Part shown: positions 43,920-52,660 of the stretch, piece after piece | Numbering within the stretch: position 1 is the first letter of the stretch | How the letters are laid out: each line of letters begins with the position of its first letter | Source of the DNA: Actinoallomurus sp963823735 | GTDB taxonomy: Bacteria > Actinomycetota > Actinomycetes > Streptosporangiales > Streptosporangiaceae | Assembly: GCA_963823735.1 (NCBI GenBank) | Contig: CAWGMO010000010.1 | Coordinates: 186,001-250,000 of the forward strand | Direction of reading: 5' to 3' | DNA: 64,000 nucleotides | Translations under genes and position numbers: made by a program | The notes under the pieces: model-generated | Seen by the model: only the letters and a program-made list of their open reading frames with translations | Databases searched by the model: none | What the model was told of the DNA's origin: nothing

Positions 43920-44779
43920 AGCCTCGCCTGGCGCCCTACCTGTTCGTCCTCCCGAACATGGTCATCTTCGGGCTCTTCATCGTCTATCCCGCGCTGAGCG
44001 CCTTCAACATCAGCCGGTTCGACAGCCACAACGGCCGTACGTTCACTCCGGTCGGGACGCGCAACTACCAGCGGCTCTTCGACGACGACGACTTCTGGGC
44101 CGCGGCCTGGCACACCGCCGTCTTCGTCGTCTGCTTCGTCGTGCTCTCGGTCGTACTGGCGATCACCATCGCGACCCTGCTCAACCAGCGAATGAGGTTC
44201 CGCGGGGTGTTCCGCGCGACGGTGTTCCTGCCGAAGCTGCTGTCGCCGGTCGTGGTCGGGCTGCTGTTCGGCTGGATGTTCGAACGGCGGTCCGGTCTGA
44301 TCAACAGCGTGCTGGGCGGGCTCGGGCTGCCGCAGCCCGGCTGGCTCACCAACGGCACGCTCTCGATGGTCTGCACGATCGGTGTGGCGATCTGGCTGCA
44401 CGTCGGCTTCTACACGCTGATCATCCTGTCGGGCCTGCAGGGCATCGAGCCGACGTTCTACGAGGCCGCGCACATCGACGGGGCCGGGGCGTGGGCGCGG
44501 TTCCGGCACATCACGCTGCCGCTCGTGGCGCCCACCACGATGGTCGTGCTGATCCTCTCGACGATCGAGGGCTTCCAGGCGTTCGACTTCATCTACTCCC
44601 TCACCGGCGGGGGGCCGGTGGGCGCGACGACGCTGATGGTCCAGTACGTCTACGAGCACGCGTTCCAGTCGCCGATCAGGTACGGCCTGGCGTCGGCCGG
44701 CTCCGTCACCCTGTTCTGCACGATCTTCGCGCTGACCATGCTCAACTTCCTGTACGGCCGGCGTAGGGAGTCGCTGTGA
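43916..44779 (+). CDS. ABC sugar-transporter permease 1
   Basis: 287 residues, ATG 43916 (ATGA overlap with the binding protein). Six hydrophobic helices starting PYLFVLPNMVIFGLFIVYPALSAF and the EAA loop YEAAHIDGAGAWARFRHITLPL identify a MalF/UgpA-type inner-membrane permease. It pairs with the permease at 44776 and the lipoprotein at 42642. Longer in-frame upstream sequence is a shadow of the binding-protein gene. Confidence 0.9.
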   Translation: MKPRLAPYLFVLPNMVIFGLFIVYPALSAFNISRFDSHNGRTFTPVGTRNYQRLFDDDDFWAAAWHTAVFVVCFVVLSVVLAITIATLLNQRMRFRGVFRATVFLPKLLSPVVVGLLFGWMFERRSGLINSVLGGLGLPQPGWLTNGTLSMVCTIGVAIWLHVGFYTLIILSGLQGIEPTFYEAAHIDGAGAWARFRHITLPLVAPTTMVVLILSTIEGFQAFDFIYSLTGGGPVGATTLMVQYVYEHAFQSPIRYGLASAGSVTLFCTIFALTMLNFLYGRRRESL

Positions 44780-45655
44780 GCACGGCCGAAGCGCCCGTAC
44801 GTGCCCGTCACACGTGGACCGGCACGTCCGCCCGCCGCCCGCCGACCCCTGGACGGGTTCTGACGTACGCGGCCCTCACCGCGGTGTCCCTGCTGATCCT
44901 CGTGCCGATCGTCTGGGTGGTGCTCTCGTCGTTCAAGACCCGCACGGAGCTCGCGCGGCGTCCACCGGCGGTGCTGCCCCATTCGTTCGGCCTGGGCAAC
45001 TACACCGCAGGCGCTGTCGAAGTTCGACTTCTCCGTCTACCTCACGAACACCGTGATCGTGACGTTCGCGGCGACGCTGCTGACGCTGGTGGTGAACTCC
45101 ACGGCCGCGTACGCGCTCGCCAAGTACAACTTCCGCGGCCGCAACGTGCTGTTCCTGGTCACCCTGGGAACGATCATGATCCCGCTCCAGATCATCTTCA
45201 TCCCGCTGTACCAGGTGGTCTCGCAGCTGGGCATGGTCAACTCGCTGTGGGGGCTGATCATCCCGCCGGCCGCGACGCCGACCGGGGTCTTCCTGATCCG
45301 GCAGTACATGCTGACCATCCCCGACGAGCTGATCGAGCAGGGGCGCATCGACGGGGCCGGGGAGTTCCGCATCTTCTGGCGCATCGTGCTGCCGCTGTGC
45401 AAGGCGCCGCTCGCGGTGCTCACGATCTTCTCGGTGCTCTGGCGCTGGAACGACTTCCTGTGGCCACTGATCATCAGCCAGTCGCAGGACCACTACACGC
45501 TGCCCCTCGCGCTCGCCCAGTTCGCCGGTCAGGAGGTGATCCCGTTCAACTACATCCTGGCCATGTCGGTGGTCAGCATGCTGCCGGTGATCATCGTCTT
45601 CCTGGTCATGCAGCGGAAGATCATGCAGGGCATCGCCGCCACCGGACTCAAGTGA
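44776..45655 (+). pseudogene. ABC sugar-transporter permease 2, interrupted by a one-base insertion
   Basis: MalG/UgpE-type permease. The first frame gives helix 1 (VLTYAALTAVSLLILVPIVWVVLSSFKT) and PHSFGLGNYTA. From about 45009 the continuation is in another frame: ALSKFDFSVYLTNTVIVTFAATLL, LVNSTAAYALAKYNF and the EAA loop EQGRIDGAGEFRIFWRIVLPL. Removing a single A at 45009 (ACCGCaGGCG) restores a continuous protein of 292 residues, the normal length, so the insertion is recent or a sequencing error. It ends six bases before the next gene. Confidence 0.85.
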
Positions 45656-45661
45656 GGATCC

Positions 45662-48268
45662 ATGCCCGACCGCACCGTCCACCGGCTCGACGAGAACGGC
45701 GCCGTTCGTGACTGGCTCGTCGCCGGCGCGTGGAGCGAACCCGCCGACGACCTGCACGAGGTGCTCGCCGCCGACGGCTCACCCTGGGACGGCCGCTGGG
45801 TGCTCACCAACGGGCCGGACGTCACGCCGCTGAAACGCCGCCTGTACGCGCGGCGCCCGCTGCGCCGCGAACCCGTACGGCCGGAGATCGTCGAGGGCGG
45901 CCCCGTGTCGTACGCCGGGCCGACCGGCATCGTGCACGAGGACCACTGGCGGCGCGTGCACACCGCCGGCGACGGCCTCGTGGACTGGAGCTGGTTCTGC
46001 TTCACCCCCGAGTACCGCCTCGCCCTGGCCGCCTGCGTGCTGGAGGTCGACCAGGCGGAGCGCCGCGGCCTGCGGCTCGCCACCACCGGGCCGTCGCTGC
46101 TGTACGTCGGCGGTGAGTGCGTGTCCGCCGACGACACCGTGACCTACATGGAGCCCGCCGAACGCGAGGTCGAGGTGTGGCTGCCGTCCGGCACGACACC
46201 GGTCGTCGTCGCCTCGTGGCAGGTCGCGTTCCGCGAGTGCCGCCAGGTGATGCGGCTGCGCGTCGACGGCCTGCCCGTACGCGTGGTCGTGCCGAGCGTA
46301 GGCGCGGACGAGCGCGCCGGCGCGGTCGCCGAGCAGGTGCTCGAAGCCATCGGCACGCCGGTCTGGGGCGGTACGTCCGGTTCGTTTCCCCTCACCGGGC
46401 CGCCCGGCGCCGCGCTGCGCGTCACCTTGGGCGGCCGGACCCGGGCCGTACGGCTCGACGACACGGGCCGTACGGACCTGTCCCTCGACCCGGCCCCGGA
46501 CGGCCCCGTCTCGATGCTCTCGACCGGCGAGGTGGTGGTGCGGGTCGCGCTCGACGACGACCGCGCCCCGGTGTTCCGCGAGCTGCCGGTGGCGGTGCTG
46601 CCGGGCCGCTACCGGGGCGAGCCCACCGGCCGGCCCGAGGAGTGGCGCGCCGAACTCCTCGCGCACGCCGCCGCGATCCCGGGCCTGTCCGCCGCCGAGC
46701 TGGCGCGTACCGAACTCGACGCCGCCGCCCTCGTACGCGAGGACTCGCTGCGCCGCGCCCTCTGGATGATCGGCGACCGGGCCGACTGCGCCGACTTCGA
46801 GGCGGTCGGCCTGCTGAACCTGTGGCACCGCGTGCCGGAGGACCGCTGGCCGCCGGGCCTGCGCGACACCGTCCGTACGGCCCTGACCGGCTTCAAGTAC
46901 TGGATCGACCAGCCCGGTCTCGACGCGATGTGCTACTTCACGGAGAACCACCAGTTCGTGTGGCACACCGCGGAGACCCTGGCGGGCGAGGTGTTCGCCG
47001 GCGAGGTGTTCGCGCAACACCGGCTGGACCGGGGCGGCGCACGCCGAGCACGGCCGGGCGATGGCCCGCGAGTGGATCGCGCGCAAGCTCGCCGGCGGGT
47101 TCAGCGAGTTCGACTCCAACGCGTACCTCGCCATCGACACGCTCGCGCTGGTCTCCCTCGTGGAGTTCTGCCGCCGACACCGAGCTCGCCGAGATGGCGG
47201 CGGCGCTGCTCGACAAGGTGCTGTTCACGCTCGGCACGAACTCCTGGCGCGGCGTCCACGGGTGCCGCGCACGGCCGCTCGTACGTGCCGACGCTGCGTT
47301 CCTCCCGCCTGGAGGAGACCGCGCCGATCATGTGGACGGCGTGGGGCACCGGCGCGCTCAACGACGCGGTGCTGCCCGCGACCGTGCTCGCCACCGCACG
47401 GCGCTACCGCATTCCCGACGCCGTACGCGCCGCCGCGCAGCACCTGCCGGAGGAGTGGCTCGGCCGCCAGCACAACACGGGCGAGTACCGCTTCGAGCAC
47501 GACCTGCTGTCCCGGCCGTACGAGTCGGGCAGCGTCGTCTTCAAGACACCCGACGCGATGCTGTCCTGCGTCGAGGACTACCGCGCCGGCCTGCCCGGCC
47601 TGCAGGAACACATCTGGGGCGCGACTCTCGGCCCGGAGACCCAGATCTTCGTCACCCATCCGGCGAACGCCGCCGTGCACTCCTCGGCCCGGCCGGGCGC
47701 GTGGACCGGCAACCGGGTGCTGCCCCGCGCCCGCCAGCACCGCGACACCGTCCTGGCGCTCTACCGTTCGGGGCACACGCACGCGTGGTTCCCGCTGGCG
47801 CACACCGACGAGTGGCGGCAGGCGGGCGACTGGATCGCCGCGCGACGCGGCGACGGCTACGTGGCGCTGGCCACGGACGGCGGCGTACGGATCGCCGCGA
47901 CGGGGCCCGACGCGAACGCCGAACTGCTCCCGGCCGGCTCCGGCCGCGCCTGGGTCTGCACGATCGGGCGGCGCGCCACCGACGGGACGTTCGGCGACTT
48001 CGTCGCCGCGCTCGGCTCGCCGGAGTGGTCCGGCCTCGCGGTCGCGTACCGCACCCGGCACGGCAGCGCGCTGGCCCTCGACTGGGACGGCCCGTTCACC
48101 GTCGACGGCCGGCCCGCCGACCTCGACGCCGACGGCCGCGTGACCACCTCCTGCCACGTCGACAACCCGCTGTGCCGCGTACGCGCCGGCGACCCCGAGA
48201 TGACCATCGCGATCGGCGGTCTGACGCACGTGATCGACCTGCGGCGCGGCCGGAAGGTGACGGGATGA
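45662..48268 (+). CDS. Large glycosidase-like protein, internally out of frame for about 75 codons
   Basis: The open frame is 868 residues. Its N-terminal part (WSEPADDLHEVL, HEDHWRRVHTAGDG) and a helical middle (FKYWIDQPGLDAMCYFTENHQFVWHTAETLAGE) suggest an (alpha/alpha)6-toroid glycoside hydrolase, family not recognised. Between about 47035 and 47262 the correct protein runs in other frames (EHGRAMAREWIARKLAGGFSEFDSNAYLAIDTLALVSLVEF, then DTELAEMAAALLDKVLFTLGTNSW), because three one-base insertions (near 47033, 47171 and 47261) add up to one codon and return the frame. A 15-bp tandem repeat (46985-47013) precedes them. Context suggests pectin-oligosaccharide breakdown. Confidence 0.6.
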   Translation: MPDRTVHRLDENGAVRDWLVAGAWSEPADDLHEVLAADGSPWDGRWVLTNGPDVTPLKRRLYARRPLRREPVRPEIVEGGPVSYAGPTGIVHEDHWRRVHTAGDGLVDWSWFCFTPEYRLALAACVLEVDQAERRGLRLATTGPSLLYVGGECVSADDTVTYMEPAEREVEVWLPSGTTPVVVASWQVAFRECRQVMRLRVDGLPVRVVVPSVGADERAGAVAEQVLEAIGTPVWGGTSGSFPLTGPPGAALRVTLGGRTRAVRLDDTGRTDLSLDPAPDGPVSMLSTGEVVVRVALDDDRAPVFRELPVAVLPGRYRGEPTGRPEEWRAELLAHAAAIPGLSAAELARTELDAAALVREDSLRRALWMIGDRADCADFEAVGLLNLWHRVPEDRWPPGLRDTVRTALTGFKYWIDQPGLDAMCYFTENHQFVWHTAETLAGEVFAGEVFAQHRLDRGGARRARPGDGPRVDRAQARRRVQRVRLQRVPRHRHARAGLPRGVLPPTPSSPRWRRRCSTRCCSRSARTPGAASTGAAHGRSYVPTLRSSRLEETAPIMWTAWGTGALNDAVLPATVLATARRYRIPDAVRAAAQHLPEEWLGRQHNTGEYRFEHDLLSRPYESGSVVFKTPDAMLSCVEDYRAGLPGLQEHIWGATLGPETQIFVTHPANAAVHSSARPGAWTGNRVLPRARQHRDTVLALYRSGHTHAWFPLAHTDEWRQAGDWIAARRGDGYVALATDGGVRIAATGPDANAELLPAGSGRAWVCTIGRRATDGTFGDFVAALGSPEWSGLAVAYRTRHGSALALDWDGPFTVDGRPADLDADGRVTTSCHVDNPLCRVRAGDPEMTIAIGGLTHVIDLRRGRKVTG

Positions 48269-49326
48269 GCGCCGGCCTGGACCCGAGCCAGGCACGGCGC
48301 GCGACGCCGCCGCTGCCTCCCGCCGACCCCGCCGCCCTCACCCCGGCGGTGCTCGCCGGCACGGGCCGCCGCGTCGCGCACCGCGCCTCGACCATGGGCC
48401 TCACGCAGTGGTTCTGGGGCGAGGGCGTCGTACTGCTCGGCATGCTGCGGCTCGCCGACGCGCTGGACGAACCCGTGCCGTCGTTCGTCACCGGCTTCGT
48501 CGACGGCCACCTCCCCGACCTCGACCTGGGGCACGTCAACAACGTCGCGCCCGGCGTCGCGTGCGTACGGCTGCTGGCCGAGACCGGCGAGCCACAGTAC
48601 GAACGTGCCTGCGAGCACATGGTCGCGTGGCTCTTCGAGCATGCCACCCGCGCGCCGAACGGCGCGTTCGAACACTGGCCGGGCGCCGTCTGGGCCGACA
48701 CCGTCTTCATGGCCGGGGTGTTCCTGCTCCACTACGGCCGCCTCACCGGCCGTACGGACCTGGTCGCCGAGGCGGGACGCCAGGTGCTCGCGCACGCCGA
48801 GGCGCTCCGCGACCCCGGGACCGGCCTGTACGCGCACGGCTCGCACCGCGGCGAGACCATCCCGTGCTACTGGGGCCGGGCGAACGCCTGGACCGCGCTG
48901 GCCGGCGTGGAGTTCCTGGAGACCGCCTCCGCCTCACCGGCCGCCGACGCCGTACGGCCGCTGGTGGAGGAGCAACTGCTGGCGCTCGCCGCCCGGCAGC
49001 CCGACCACGGCGTCTGGGACGTGCTCGTCGACGGCCAGCCGGAGAACCGCGGGATCGTCGAGACGTCCGCCGCCGCCGGTATCGCTGCGGCGATGTTCCG
49101 CGCCGCACGCCTCGGCCTGGCACCGGACCCTCTGCGCGAGTCGGCGTGGCGCGCGCTCGCCGGCGTGCACGCGTACGTCACCGGCGACGGCACGCTGACC
49201 CGTACGAGCGCCGGAACGGTGCTGCAACTCGTGCCGTTCGGCTACTCGGTGATCCGCGACGACCTGATCCAGCCATGGGGCCAGGGCCTCGCCCTGCACG
49301 CCTACGCCGCCGCCCTGACCGACTGA
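48265..49326 (+). CDS. GH88/GH105 unsaturated (rhamno)galacturonyl hydrolase
   Basis: 353 residues from ATG 48265 (ATGA overlap). An (alpha/alpha)6 barrel with the family blocks TQWFWGEGVVLLGMLRLAD, VWADTVFMAGVFLLHYGRLTG (catalytic Asp in WADT), CYWGRANAWTALAG and the C-terminal GQGLALHAY. It hydrolyses the unsaturated uronic acid from the non-reducing end of pectin- or rhamnogalacturonan-derived oligosaccharides. It lies directly upstream of kduI, which uses the released product. No signal peptide, so it acts in the cytoplasm on imported sugars. Confidence 0.88.
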   Translation: MSAGLDPSQARRATPPLPPADPAALTPAVLAGTGRRVAHRASTMGLTQWFWGEGVVLLGMLRLADALDEPVPSFVTGFVDGHLPDLDLGHVNNVAPGVACVRLLAETGEPQYERACEHMVAWLFEHATRAPNGAFEHWPGAVWADTVFMAGVFLLHYGRLTGRTDLVAEAGRQVLAHAEALRDPGTGLYAHGSHRGETIPCYWGRANAWTALAGVEFLETASASPAADAVRPLVEEQLLALAARQPDHGVWDVLVDGQPENRGIVETSAAAGIAAAMFRAARLGLAPDPLRESAWRALAGVHAYVTGDGTLTRTSAGTVLQLVPFGYSVIRDDLIQPWGQGLALHAYAAALTD

Positions 49327-49335
49327 GGAGAACGC

Positions 49336-50163
49336 ATGGAGATTCGGCACGCCACCCACCCCGACCAGGTCGCGGGCTTCAGCACGGAGGACCTGCGGCG
49401 GCACTACCTCGTCGAGGACCTCTTCCCGGCCGACACGGTGCGCACCGTCTACAGCCACACCGACCGCATCGTCGTCGGCGGCGTACGCCCGGTCGCTCCC
49501 GTACGCCTGGAGACCGCGCCTCCGCTGCGCGCCGAGTACTTCTGCGAACGCCGCGAGGCCGGCGTCGTCAACGTGGGCACGGCACCGGGCGTGGTCGAGG
49601 TCGACGGCACGGCGTACCCGCTGGACCCCATGGAGGTGCTGTACGTCGGCCGCGGCTCCCGCGACGTCGTCTTCTCCCCCGGCGACGCCGCGGGAGCCGC
49701 GTTCTACCTGGTGTCCACCGCCGCCCACACGACGTACCCGACGGCGAAGGGCACGATGGCCGACGCCGCGCCGAACGAACTCGGCGGCATCGAGGGCTCG
49801 AACAGCCGCACCATCTACCGCTACATCCACGCGGAAGGGATCAGGAGCTGCCAGCTCGTCCTCGGCATCACCGTGCTGGACCCGGGCAGCATGTGGAACA
49901 CGATGCCCTGCCACCTCCACGACCGCCGCACCGAGGTCTACCTGTACTTCGGCCTGCCGCCGGAACACCGCGTGATGCACCTCATGGGCCGCCCGGACGA
50001 GACCCGCAACATCGTGATGGCCGGCGACCAGGCCGTGATCTCGCCGCCCTGGTCGGTGCACTGCGGCTTCGGCACCCACAACTACTCGTTCGTGTGGGCG
50101 ATGGGCGGCGAGAACCAGGCGTACGACGACATGGAACCCGTCGCGATCACGGACCTGCGGTGA
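49336..50163 (+). CDS. kduI: 5-keto-4-deoxyuronate isomerase
   Basis: 275 residues, normal length for KduI. A bicupin with the zinc ligands His/His/Glu in MPCHLHDRRTEVYLYF (about residues 195-205) and His in PPWSVHCGFGTHNYSF. FSTEDLRRHYLVEDLFPADTVRTVYSHTDRI is the family N-terminus. It converts 5-keto-4-deoxyuronate (from unsaturated uronate) to 3-deoxy-D-glycero-2,5-hexodiulosonate, the substrate of KduD. ATG 49336 follows GAGGAGAACGC. It couples by overlap to the damaged kduD. Confidence 0.93.
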   Translation: MEIRHATHPDQVAGFSTEDLRRHYLVEDLFPADTVRTVYSHTDRIVVGGVRPVAPVRLETAPPLRAEYFCERREAGVVNVGTAPGVVEVDGTAYPLDPMEVLYVGRGSRDVVFSPGDAAGAAFYLVSTAAHTTYPTAKGTMADAAPNELGGIEGSNSRTIYRYIHAEGIRSCQLVLGITVLDPGSMWNTMPCHLHDRRTEVYLYFGLPPEHRVMHLMGRPDETRNIVMAGDQAVISPPWSVHCGFGTHNYSFVWAMGGENQAYDDMEPVAITDLR

Positions 50164-50165
50164 GC

Positions 50166-50914
50166 ATGTTCTCCCTGGAGGGCCGTACGGCGCTGGTCAC
50201 GGGCTCACGTACGGGCATCGGCCGGGCGGTCGCGGTCGGCCTGGCCCAGGCCGGCGCCGACGTCGTGCTGCACGGCCACCACGACGACCTCGCCGAGACC
50301 GAGGCCGAGGTCCGCGCCACCGGCCGCGCCACGGAACGCTGGATCCTCGACCTGTCCGAACCCGAACGGGTACCGTCCGCGTGCGCGGAGCTCCTGGCCC
50401 GCCGCGCAGATCGACATCCTGGTCAACAACGCCGGCACCATCCGCCGCGCCCCCGACGGAGATCGAGTACGAGGCCTGGCGGCGCGGTACATGGCGGACG
50501 AACCTGGACTCGGTGTTCCTGCTCACCCAGGCCTTCGGCGAGGGCATGGTGCGCCGAGGTTCGGGAAAGGTCGTCACGATCGCGTCGCTGCTGTCCTTCC
50601 AGGGCGGCATCAACGTCGCCGCGTACACCGCGAGCAAGCACGCCGTCGCCGGCCTGACCAAGACACTCGCCAACGAGTGGGCCCCGATGGGCGTCCAGGT
50701 CAACGCCATCGCGCCTGGCTACATCGCCACGGACAACACCAAGGCGCTGCGCGCCGACCCGGACCGCGAACCCGCCATCCGAAGCCGCATTCCGGCCGGA
50801 CGGTGGGGAGCCCCGGAGGACATCGCCGGAGCGGCGGTCTTCCTGGCCTCCCCGGCGTCCGACTACGTCACCGGCCACGTCCTGGCCGTCGACGGCGGCT
50901 GGCTGGCCCGCTGA
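50166..50914 (+). pseudogene. kduD: 2-dehydro-3-deoxy-D-gluconate 5-dehydrogenase (SDR), two one-base insertions
   Basis: The N-terminal frame gives MFSLEGRTALVTGSRTGIGRAV (Rossmann GxxxGIG), continuing to LARR. From about 50402 the protein is in a second frame (QIDILVNNAGTIRR), and from about 50456 in a third (EIEYEAWRRGTWRTNLDSVFLLTQAF through YTASKHAVAGLTKTLANEW). Catalytic Ser/Tyr/Lys are present (SLLSF, YTASK). Removing one C near 50402 and one A at 50456 gives 248 residues, the usual KduD length. KduD reduces the KduI product. Likely intact in the living strain if the insertions are sequencing errors. Confidence 0.82.
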
Positions 50915-50961
50915 CCGGCACCCTGGAAGCGGGCGCGCCGATCGTCGGCCGGTGCGGCGGT

Positions 50962-51519
50962 TCAGGCTTCGCCGGTCGACAACTCCGAAAGGGCACGGCG
51001 GAGGCGGGCGTCCCTGCGACCGGTGGCCGCCTCGGCGATGGCCACCTCCGCCACCGCGGCGACCACCAGCCGTGCGATCGAGCCAGGGTCCTGCCGGCCG
51101 ATCGCGGCGAGGTCCCGTGCGGCGAGATGAGCGAACCGGCGGTTCTGCTCGGCCACCGCGTCGCACAGGTCGATGTCCGCGCGGGATTGGAAGAGGAACG
51201 CCTTGGTGAGCGCGAGTTCACGGCAGACGTCAAGGTAGGTGCCGATGCCGCGTTCGAGGCGTTCCCGACCGGGGGCGATGCCGTCCGTGACGCTCCGAAC
51301 GCGCTCCCAGAGATGGTCGTGGAAGCGGGCGTGCAACGTGAGCATGTAGGCGGAACGGGTCGGGAAGTGCTGGAAGAACGCGCCCTTGCTCATCGACGCC
51401 TCGGCCACGACCGCGTTCACGGACAGACGGCTCAGCGACCGGCCGTCGGCGCGGTCCGAGAGCAGGCGCCGCCCGGCCTCCAGCAGGGCTGTACGCCCTG
51501 GTTCAGCCGGCCGCGCCAT
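50962..51519 (-). CDS. TetR-family regulator
   Basis: 185 residues from ATG 51519 (MARPAEPGRTALLEAG); upstream codons are Arg-rich noise. HTH: LSRLSVNAVVAEASMSKGAFFQHFPTRSAYM. The C-terminal half (DVCRELALTKAFLFQSRADIDL) is a normal ligand-binding domain. Its start overlaps the hydrolase stop by about 17 bases, so the two are co-expressed. It probably binds the GACCGGCCGGTC palindrome at 52374. Confidence 0.85.
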   Translation of the reverse strand: MARPAEPGRTALLEAGRRLLSDRADGRSLSRLSVNAVVAEASMSKGAFFQHFPTRSAYMLTLHARFHDHLWERVRSVTDGIAPGRERLERGIGTYLDVCRELALTKAFLFQSRADIDLCDAVAEQNRRFAHLAARDLAAIGRQDPGSIARLVVAAVAEVAIAEAATGRRDARLRRALSELSTGEA

Positions 51520-52358
51520 CGACCTGCCTGACGGTCGGCGGCTCGACCCACGCCTCGCCGTTCCGCAGCGAGCGCAGGAACGGCTCCACACTGCTCAGCC
51601 ATTCCCGTGGCGCCTCGGCGTACGGTTCGTGCCCGGTGGCGAACCTGTGCAGCGGCGTCTTCAGCACCCGTGCCGCACGCCGTCCGTCACCGAGACAAGG
51701 CAGGATCGGATCCCAGCGGCCCCATTGCAGCAACACGGGTGCGGAGGGTGCACGGAGCCGGCGAAGGTCGTGCTCCGCGCGAGTGAAGCTCCGCCACACG
51801 GACGCGTGCACGGCGAGCCGGTCCCCGCGCAGCGCACCCGCTTCACGCACCGCCCGCCGCGTCACCGCGTTCCTACGACGAAGGTAGAGCCGCGCCAGCA
51901 GCCCGGCGAGCCGTCCCCCGGGCCATTCGGTCGCCATCACGCCGCAGAAGGACCGGGTCAGCGGGTTCATCGCGGTGAAGCCCCCAGGATCGACGAGCAC
52001 CAGACCCATCGACGAGATCCGGCCGCGCGGCACTCGCACGCAACGCCGCGTAACCTCCCACGCTGTTACCGACGAGCACGAAACGCCCGCCGGACTCCCG
52101 TCCGAGCGCGTCGAGCAGGTCGATGAGTACCCGCGCGTAGCTCATCGCTCCGTCGAAGTCCGCCATCGAGGGCGCCGCGCTGTCGCCGTAACCGGGCCAG
52201 TCCACCGCGATCACCCGGTGGCCTCGGGAAAGCGGACCGATCACCGCGTCATAGTCACGCGATGATCCCGGGTTCGCGTGCAACAGCACCAGAGCGGGAC
52301 CCGATCCGCTCACGTGGGCGACGACCTCTCCGAACGATGTCCTGATGACCTCGATCAT
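51503..52358 (-). pseudogene. Alpha/beta hydrolase, interrupted by one inserted base
   Basis: N-terminal frame, from ATG 52358: MIEVIRTSFGEVVAHVSGSG, ALVLLHANPGSSRDYD, VDWPGYGDSA and the nucleophile elbow VLVGNSVGGYAAL (Ser). After ARPDLV the downstream part continues in another frame: GLVLVDPGGF, APVLLQWGRWDPILPC and the catalytic His in FATGHEPYAEAP. Removing one base at 52010 (GTCgATGGG on the minus strand) gives 284 residues, typical of esterases or lactonases. Paired with the TetR gene, it may detoxify the ligand. Confidence 0.82.
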
Positions 52359-52370
52359 CCCCGCACCGTA

Positions 52371-52390
52371 ACAGACCGGCCGGTCGGTCA
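52371..52390. promoter_or_regulatory. TetR-type palindrome upstream of the hydrolase/TetR pair
   Basis: The perfect 12-bp palindrome GACCGGCCGGTC (52374-52385), extended by GGTCA, lies 16 bases upstream of the hydrolase start. Likely autoregulatory operator of the TetR at 50962. The rest of the 302-bp gap (52359-52660) to the monooxygenase stop shows nothing else. Confidence 0.5.
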
Positions 52391-52660
52391 TTTGGGGCGC
52401 GGCCCGGTCCCCGTCGACGATCACGAACAGCGACCGCCACCACGTGGGGGTGACGCGCGGAATCGGCGCGGCCAGACCGGTGCCGCCGTGGTGATTCCGC
52501 CGGTCACCGCGGTACCCGGCCTCACGCGGCGCGCCGACCTGGCCCGTCTCTCTGTCGCCATCGAGTTGGCGGCGAAGACATCGGAACGCTCCTCAAAGAC
52601 CTGGATTCTCTCAGCTAGTCCTCCGGCCGACGGTACGACTTACGCCCATGGCACTTACAC

